From assembly GCF_001659605.2 (NCBI RefSeq), contig NC_035170.2:9846817-9910816 (forward strand): a stretch of 64,000 nt of DNA. Direction: 5' to 3'. This DNA comes from Manihot esculenta. Taxonomy: Eukaryota > Streptophyta > Magnoliopsida > Malpighiales > Euphorbiaceae. How positions within the stretch are numbered: position 1 is the first letter of the stretch; every line of letters starts with the position of its first letter. The position numbers and the translations under genes are program-made. Under the pieces are notes generated by a model. The model made no database searches. It saw only the letters and a program-made list of their open reading frames with translations, and was not told the DNA's origin. Below are positions 56,224-64,000 of this stretch, one piece after another.

Positions 56224-58260
56224 TTCTTTCTTCTGAAATGATAACCATGAACATGGCAACCGCAAAATTTGAACTACCCTCATATCTCTACTATCATCTG
56301 CATAATACCTCAATCCTCCTAAATATTTTTTAAATTTTTGCTAAATATTCAGAATATTATTATAGCCAGAAATTTTTTTAAGAAAAAACTGTTAAGAAAA
56401 TCCAAAAACTCCAGAAGCACACCTCCACAACTTCACTCCTTCAACGTTATCGAGGTTGACAACCTAAACACAAATTAAAATTAACCAATTATCAATCAAG
56501 AAAGGAACCTAAGATTAAAAAAAGAAAATATACAGCAACAAGAGCAAGGAATCCTCCACCATAATTCAAAGAAAAATAAAAGGGCATACACACAAATACA
56601 GTTCTTCTCCCCCAACTGTACTATTATTATTATTATTTCATTTTACAGTAATAATTCATTTGTAGAAGAGAACTTCTAATAATATGATTAATAATAGAGA
56701 GAACCTCATGTGAAAATGCAAAATATTTTCATTTGCAACTGTAATTATATGCAGGAAACATTACTCATTTTCACATACAGAGGATATTCAAACTCATGAT
56801 ATAACAAAGTATATAAACTAATAGGAAATTTAGAAAGTTTAAAATTTCAAAACTATAGAAATTCAGAAATAAAGCAAAAAGACATATTCAAACTCATGAT
56901 ATAGAAAGTAGAAACCTTCTCAAGTAACAAATTACAAGAAATTTATAGAATCACAACCCAGAAATATAACTACAAACAGCCAAGAAATTATAGGAAACAC
57001 ATAAATAAATGCAAACTAAGAAGAATATGCGACAAAGAATTTGACTCTACTGCAATAAATTCAACAGCAACAACCGATCCTGTAAGATGAAGCATCAAAT
57101 CAAACTTAGAGCAAGTTCTCTCACAAATATGGAAAACACCAACTTTCCTAATTTTTTCATGAGCCATAAATAATTGTAAAATATGGAAATTAGCATTAGC
57201 AATTTCTAGAAAATTCCAGAGAAATTTCAAAAATCCAAAAATTTCTTTAGATCACCAAAACTTAAAATTACAGAATTCTGAAAATTCAGGGTGCTTAAAA
57301 TCAGTGGAATGTCACGTATATTTTTTTTTCTAAAAGAATAAAAAAGATATATCAAGCTTAAGATCCGTGGAATCTCAATAATAAAAATAGTAATAATAAC
57401 CAATAATAAGAAGAAGACAGAAAACTTTAACCAATCCCAAAAGAATAACAAAAAAGGAGGATAAAGAATGTACTGCTTATCTGAAATAAGCATAAGACTT
57501 CATGGACAGTAGGCTAATCTTAGTACAGTAGTTCAAACACCCTTTTTTTTCCTTTTTTGTTTCCTGGAGCAATAGATTTAGAGACAGTAAACGAAATTTC
57601 CAGGTTCTTTCAAAGCAGCAGTAACCAAAGTCCAAAGCTATAAAGAAATTAGCCAACACTAATAGAGCAAGTGTCAGGAAATTGCAACAGCATTAAACAT
57701 AGCACACAAACAACTGGCATTTTAACAGCAAAAGATGTTATTTAACAGTCCCAAATCCATAAGTATTTGACAATTAGCTTGAAAACAACACCCAAGTTTA
57801 AAGCTAGTAGATTTCAATTAAGCTGATGTACTGTGTACAGACCCAAAAATGCAGATATTTGAACTGAAATGAGGAGATGCTACTCTCAAGCATGAAATAT
57901 CCAGGCTCAGAACAGCATCAGGAAAAAAAAAAATCTCAACCTTAATAATTTGGGAAAAAGACGGTTTAAAAAATAAAGTAATGATTTCTAAGAGATCAAA
58001 ACTGATAATGATGGGATCTTGCAATTTGAACTTCAGAATCCGTGAAGACGATGGCTGCATATAACAGGACGAGTATTTAAGAATAGAAAAATGAAGAAGA
58101 AGAGCATCAGAAAAGCAGTGAAGTACAGTTTTTCAAAAGTAATAGTGTAATACCTGGCAAGCCTGTTTGCATCAAACGAGAGAAAATAGAGAGAGAGAGA
58201 GTGGCACAAACAAACAAGGAAGGTTTCCAATAGCACTTGGTGCACTTAAGTTATTGTAAG
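56224..58260. other. Upstream flank of the expansin gene; possible spliced non-coding transcript
   Basis: This holds the presumed promoter and 5' leader. I find no clear TATA box close to the start. On the minus strand a CT-rich segment (about 58160-58250) ends GCTTGCCAG before GTATTACAC, and TTATATGCAG precedes a new segment at about 58057, which look like a donor and acceptor. This could be a 5' leader intron or an unannotated RNA. No protein is evident. Confidence 0.3.
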
Positions 58261-59524
58261 GAAAAAAAAAGGTGCAATTAAATTTTAAAAAATATATAAA
58301 AATATTTTTAAAATTATAAAAATCTCTAATTTAATTATTATAATATTAAAAATATTTAAAATATTTTTAATTCTAATATAAAATCTAGAAAATAGGTTTA
58401 CTCACGTTTAGGTAACTTTTGTTTGGATAATGTAATATGCTACGATATCATTTATCTGTCACTATGTCTACAGATGATGTGTTAGAGTCTCTCTTCACAC
58501 TAAATCGTCGTTTAATTTTTTAACGGGTATGCAGGCAAAGCCGTAAAGTGATTTGATATGTCCTCTTATCTCTAGTCACGTGCTTCCTTCAAATAGATTG
58601 CGTGTGTGGTCTGTCCAATCTTATTCTCGTTATCGGGATGAGATGCATCGCGTGTGGCAAATTTATTTCGAGAAAGGTTTGATGGGTCTCGGACCAATAT
58701 TTTTTTTTAAAATTTATTTTTATCAAGATGTAAAAAGTTTGAGGGTTATCAAATTCAAACGATAAATAAATAATTTTAATTTAATTAATAAATTTTCTCA
58801 TGAATTGAATAGATATTTACTCATTAAAATTAATTAAATAATAAATTAATAAATAATTTAAAATTTCATAAATATTTTAATTTATTTTTTAAAATTAAAA
58901 ATTAATGAATAAATTTTTTTATATGGTAAAAAATTAAATAGTGATTTTTTAATTATAAAAATATATTTATTATTAAACTAATAAAAATTTTATGAAATTT
59001 AATTAATGATTAAATTTTATATTTTATTTAAAATTTCGCTATTTAATTTCATTAAGTTGGTAAGAATTTCTTAAAAACAAAGTTGGTAAGAATTAAAACT
59101 AGTTTTTGTAAATTGTCAAAGAATTACTGTTGCGTTTTGATGCTAAGGGATTTATATTTTTTTATGAAATATTTGGTAATTTTGTTTATGTATATTATGA
59201 ATTTTTCTCCATAGAAAAACAATAATCTAAAAAATTTTATAATTTTCCCTTTTCTTTTTCATTTATTTTTCTTCTCTTTTTATATTAATTTTTTGTATTC
59301 CTTTAAAATGCTTTCTTTAGAGGGCCATGGTGAGTTTATCATTGCTTCAGGTGGCTTCTCATATTTTTATACTTTTTGCAACTTCCTTGAGTTCACATGG
59401 AATATGGAGATATTTTCTTTTTAGAAGCTATTTAACTTTATTTTTAAAATCTACTAGCTTTTTTTATTTTCATTATTAACTTTTAATATTTACTTTTATA
59501 TAAATATAAATATTTCAAATCTAT
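58261..59524. other. AT-rich spacer
   Basis: No gene or recognisable repeat; all frames are short. Confidence 0.55.
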
Positions 59525-59531
59525 GCGCGTA

Positions 59532-59997
59532 GGTGCAGCAGTATTCGATTCAAATCAAAAAAATCGATCGAACTGAACTGATTTAAAATTTTAGTTCGGT
59601 TTTTTATACATTTCGATTCGGTTCGATTTTTAATTTTAAAAATTTCGGTTATTTCGGTTCTGTTCGATTTTAATCAGAAAAAAATCGAAAAAACTGAAAA
59701 AACCGAACCGAACCGATTAGTGATAATAATATATTTTTTCAATAATATAGAGAAATTAAATCATATTAAGATTAAAATATTTTAATTAAATTTTAAAATA
59801 TTAAAAATAAAGTATAAAAAATAAAAAAAAATTATTAAAAATTGAAATCGATTAAATCGAACCGAATCAGACCGGTTCAGTTCGATTGGGTTTCTAATCA
59901 AAATCGGTTCGGTTCGATTTTCATAAACACTAAAAATTCGGTTTTTGATTTATTCAGTTCGATTCGATTTTAAACCGAACCGATCGAATGCTCACAC
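59532..59997. mobile_element. MITE with TTCGGTTCGGTT-rich ends, probably hAT type
   Basis: 466 bp. The ends GGTGCAGCA and TGCTCACAC are imperfect inverted repeats, followed inward by many copies of TTCGGTTCG and its complement CGAACCGAA. GCGCGTA lies on both sides (59525-59531 and 59998-60004), and an eighth base almost matches, as for hAT insertions. This class is common in eudicot genomes. Confidence 0.7.
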
Positions 59998-60004
59998 GCG
60001 CGTA

Positions 60005-60471
60005 TATAATTTATATATATTTTAAATTTTTAAGAGTTGAATAATTATATTTTATAAAATTTATGTATTAAATAATTAAATTTTTATAAAATTAAATATT
60101 AAAAATTAAAAAAAAAATAAAGTGTTAACTGACTTTTTATATGAAAGTCAAAAGCTAAATAATGTATTCAGTTTTCTTCTCTAGCACTGTGATTCTTCTC
60201 TCTTCATTTTGAGTTCTTTTCACCCTTATGTGAGATTTTTTTTTTATTTTTTTTTATGCAGTGAGTTTTATCATATTATTATAAAGAAATTAAATTTTTA
60301 GTGGAATAAAAATTAGCGTAAAATTTACTTTAAAATATTTAATAACGAAATTAAAATTCATCACTAAATCATTATGTACACCAATTTAATATAATTTTAT
60401 TATTTTAAATTTATTTATAGGACATATAGTTGTTTTAACTAATATTTCATTTTTTTATTAATCAATTGCAT
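60005..60471. other. AT-rich spacer between two MITEs
   Basis: No gene or repeat recognised. Confidence 0.5.
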
Positions 60472-60480
60472 TTAAGTATA

Positions 60481-60979
60481 GGGAAAATTACTTTTTAATC
60501 CATGAGATTTAACGTAATTTACACTTATGTCCCTCTATTTTGGCGACTCAACACTTAAATCCCTCACTTTCTCTTCTATCCAAATTTGTAGTCCTTCCGT
60601 CTATTTAAATCATTTGGTCAAAGAGTCAAAACTGAGAGGTGAAAATTTTTTCCAAACATACCATCCTCTCTACCTGAAATCCCTATCTTTCTTCTCTTTC
60701 ATATTTTTTCTATTTCTTTTTATCCATTGTTAATTCTCCTTCTTTTTTTTTCTCTCTCTATTTTTTTCATCTTTCTTCTCCCTCATATTTTCTTTATTTT
60801 CTTTTGACATTGTTGATTTTTCTTTTTTTCTTTTTTTCTCTTTTCCATCTTTCTTCTACAGTGATTTTAGAAGAACAATCTACAGTGATTTTACAGTGAT
60901 TTTAAAATAGCGAGAAGAAGAAGAAGATTTTACAGTGATTTTGAAATAGCGGGTTTGGGTGATTTTAAAATAGCAGGAA

Positions 60980-61014
<35 letters not shown>

Positions 61015-61431
61015 AAAATCTACAGTGATTTTACAGTGATTTTGAAATAGCGGGTTTGAGTTTGGGTGATTTTAAAATAGCGGAAAGAAGAAGAAGAAGG
61101 AAGAAGAAGAAGAAGAAGAAGGAAGAAGAAGAAGAAGAAGAATCTACAGTGATTTTGAAATAGCGGGTTTGGGTTTGGGTGATTTTAAAATAGCGGGAAG
61201 AAGAAGAAGAATAATAATCTACAGTGATTTGAGTTTGGATGATTTTAAAATAGCGGGACTTTTAATGAGGGTTGATTTTGTCAATTCACGTATCCCAAAC
61301 GGCTATTTTGGACGGAAGGACTACAAATTTGGACGGAAGAGAAAGTGAGGGACATAAGTGTTGGATCGCCAAAATAGAGGGACAAAAGTATTAATTACGT
61401 TAAACCTCAGGGACTAAAAAATAATTTTTCC
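60481..61431. mobile_element. Mutator-type MITE with perfect 9-bp target repeat
   Basis: 951 bp flanked by TTAAGTATA at 60472-60480 and 61432-61440, the 9-bp length expected of Mutator-like transposons. The inverted ends are about 125 bp long and start GGGAAAATTACTTTTTAATCC on the left and GGAAAAATTATTTTTTAGTCC on the reversed right; both contain CCCTCTATTTTGGCGA. There is no transposase frame, so movement would need a partner element. The middle is a minisatellite. Confidence 0.92.
60855..61255 (+). repeat. Minisatellite inside the Mutator-type MITE
   Basis: Irregular repeats alternate TCTACAGTGATTTTGAAATAGC or GGGTGATTTTAAAATAGCGG with GAAGAAGAA runs of varying length. About five cycles are visible. 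Confidence 0.88.
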
Positions 61432-61440
61432 TTAAGTATA

Positions 61441-64000
61441 TATAATAATTACTCATATTTGAATCAATACTTTAGATTGGTAATTTTTTATGAATGGCTT
61501 AAAATACAGTTTTCTGTAAATATTAGCAAGTGTATTTTTTTTTTCTCCGAATTTCCTTTGATTGAGACTTGGCAAAAGATAGTCGAGTATTTGAATTAAC
61601 AAAAAGAAAACGTTTATATCATTATTCAACATACTTCAATAACATTTTCCTTCCCAATTCAATGAGCAATCAATTCCACACTAACATTACCTTTAAAATA
61701 ATTTGTTAGAAAAGGAGGTGTAACACACGGAGAGAAGAAGATTGGAGAATGGTATGGATGAGGAGAGGAGGGTGGTTACTGGAAAAATCTAGATCTTTCT
61801 CAACTCACTAAAAAATTTCCTCCTCCGTTTCTTCAACAAATATCACAAATGGAAATGAAGCAAAATTTTTTCCTTTTACTTTTCTTTTTCCCTCTTATTT
61901 TAATGACCCTAAATAAATATATGTCATAATAACTAAATTAATTTAATTTACTGGTAATTTTGTTTATAGTCTAAGTTTGGGTAGGATTTAACTAAAATTA
62001 AAATTTGTATTTAATAAACTTAAAAATTAAATAAATTAAGAAGCAAAATTAATAAATTTAATGAAATATAAAACAACTCGATCTAAATAAATCTAATTTT
62101 TATTTAATTTAAAATAATTAACTCAAATTATTTAATAGTTTATGTTATATTGTCCCTTTATTTAATTTGCAACATCTTCATTGCAACTGAATCGGATACC
62201 ATTGCTAAATAAGGATCAAACTCTTGAATATTATAGTTCGTTAGTATATTGGGCAGTTTCACCTCCTCCTACACGGGACGGATAACTCTTTTCCCATAGA
62301 TTCACTAGTTCTACATAAATAATTCAGTCCAAACTGATTCAAATAATTTTTAAATTTATTTTTTATTTAATAAAATATTATTAATTTAAATTATTTAATA
62401 ATTATATATAATTTTAATTTGCTATTTAGTGGATGAAGAATTCGGCACTGAACGTCACATAATAAATTTAATTGGCAACACTAAAATATTTTTATTGATT
62501 TTCAAGAGACATTTAGATTAAAAGTTAATTTAATATAAATCCACCTTTATTAGCTATCAGTCAAACCAAATTGGCGCTCATAATGACCCATCAATCTCGC
62601 TTGTTTTCCACTTTTCCATTACTCTTAATTCAAATCGTAACAGTTTCTTTTTCTCGCTCTTTCTTCGTCTCATCTCTTGAACTCGTTGATATATTTAATA
62701 ATTTGGATTTCAATTCCAAGTTCCAGCCAAATAATCGTGTTTTTCCTCGGCATCGAACTTCGAGGAGCAGGTGGGTGCTTGTGCTTTGGGTTCGAAAAAC
62801 CCAAGTTGACTCTGTTGTTTTTGGGTTAGCTTCGAAAGAATCAGATGTGGGATTTGACACCTAGATTTGATCTATACGTCGGATTTCTGGATTACCTTCT
62901 TGAATGTTCCTAATTTTTGCTTTATTTTAATTTTTTATAATTAATCAAAATATAATATATCATTTTTAATATTTAAATTACAATATTATTTTATTATTAA
63001 AATATACTAATTGACTAAAAAAATTCAACCTTTACATTATTTTTAATTGAAATATTATCTATAAATAATTTATATTTAAATTCAACACATTTAAAGTAAC
63101 TAAATTTTTTTAATTTATTATAATTATAGCTCAAAAAATTAAATTAAAATTTAAAAATAAATAATAAATTATAATATAATCCTTAAAATTTTATATAATT
63201 AATAAAATATATAATTTTTTAATTAATTTTTTATATTAAAATTAAATATATTTTATATTTATTATATATAATATTAAATATATCATATTGAATAAATATT
63301 TATATATATTAAAATATTTTATTTAATATTTATACTAAACATTATAAATTATATATATTTTTTATATTTAAAAAATTTTACTTTCTATTAATAATATTCT
63401 AAATAAAATAAAATATTATATGTTTTAAATAGTAAAATTTTATTTTTTTTATTTTTAAATTTTTGTTAATAATATATGATATTATATAAAAATGAAAATA
63501 TAGAATAAAAAATGAAATTAATAAAAAAATGACATTATTGTAATAAAAATATATATTTAAAAATTATTTACTAATCAAATAAAATTATATTAATTTATCA
63601 TTAATTTTTCTAGATTCAATTTAGTACTTTTGATTATAATTATGACAAATTGAAAAAGTTTGATTTTATTATTTAAAATTTTAAGTGTTGAATATAAATG
63701 TAATTACTATAAATGTTTAGATTTTTTTTATCCAATACTTCTTTTTAATTTTAATTCTTAGGGTTAAATTTTAATTTAATTGGCTTGAATTGCATATTTA
63801 ACTATTAAATTACTTATTTTTTATTAAAATATATTAATTAAGTAGAATTAAGTTAGAGTTATTATTCTTATTATAAAATTAATTTATATTTTAAAAAATA
63901 AAATATTACATGTAGTATGTTACTTAGATTTTCATATTTTAATTTTAAAAATTAACTAAAATTATAAAAGATATAAATTTTAAAGTAATTTATCTAAAGT
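61441..64000. other. AT-rich right end, no gene recognised
   Basis: A 97-codon frame at 62571-62864 (+) starts with a hydrophobic stretch but has no known domain and is mirrored by an antisense frame. It could be a first exon of a gene outside the window. I leave it uncalled. Confidence 0.45.

Noticed and set aside
62571..62864. 97-codon frame near the right end as a gene
   Set aside because: No recognised domain, an equally long antisense frame, and AT-rich surroundings. A first exon of a gene outside the window cannot be excluded.

Overview
The window is plant nuclear DNA: AT-rich spacer, LTR retrotransposons with plant-type primer sites (initiator Met tRNA and tRNA-Asp), MITEs, and one host gene with an intron that encodes an alpha-expansin. 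A eudicot is clear. A Malpighiales such as rubber tree or cassava is only my guess from the look of the repeats.

About 75% of the window is retrotransposon. Positions 1-7640 are a nearly intact Ty3/gypsy chromovirus of the Tekay/Del type (element 1) whose 5' LTR lies before the window. It sits in the 3' LTR of a decayed minus-strand relative (element 2, 7641-13554). Element 2's far end is a 439-bp palindrome made from two opposed LTR ends. Then comes a solo LTR (13930-16126, target repeat GTTAG) that landed in an old Ty1/copia remnant. Positions 16815-24659 are AT-rich and hold two related MITEs, degenerate copia RNase H and gag pieces, and a worn Tekay LTR.

Positions 24660-51876 are a nest readable to the base from target-site repeats. 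A minus-strand solo Tekay LTR (GTCTA) was split by a complete plus-strand Tekay element (element 3, 25209-50090, CTTTC). Two Athila-like elements then entered element 3: element 4 (26689-34887, GTACA) in its 5' LTR, and element 5 (37387-44210, minus strand, CACAG) between gag and pol. Both Athila-like elements keep matched LTRs but have lost reverse transcriptase, RNase H and integrase, so they are non-autonomous. Element 3 keeps an open pol frame next to a gag broken by stops, a frameshift and the insertion. Hand-counted LTR differences are about 1.3% for the host element and about 0.9% and 0.5% for its two guests, which agrees with the nesting order.

The right end (51877-64000) has a copia LTR with its primer site, then an EXPA13-like expansin gene on the minus strand (53523-56223, two coding exons), a likely hAT-type MITE, and a Mutator-type MITE with a perfect 9-bp target repeat and an internal minisatellite. 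The last 2.5 kb hold nothing I recognise.

The least expected signals are these: splice-site-like sequences kept in every Tekay LTR and just before gag, which predict a leader intron containing the primer site; arrays of a GCC-core palindrome around the Tekay TATA box; a short motif spread through LTR, coding and 3' regions of element 4; and a conserved hairpin block in the 3' region of both Athila-like elements.
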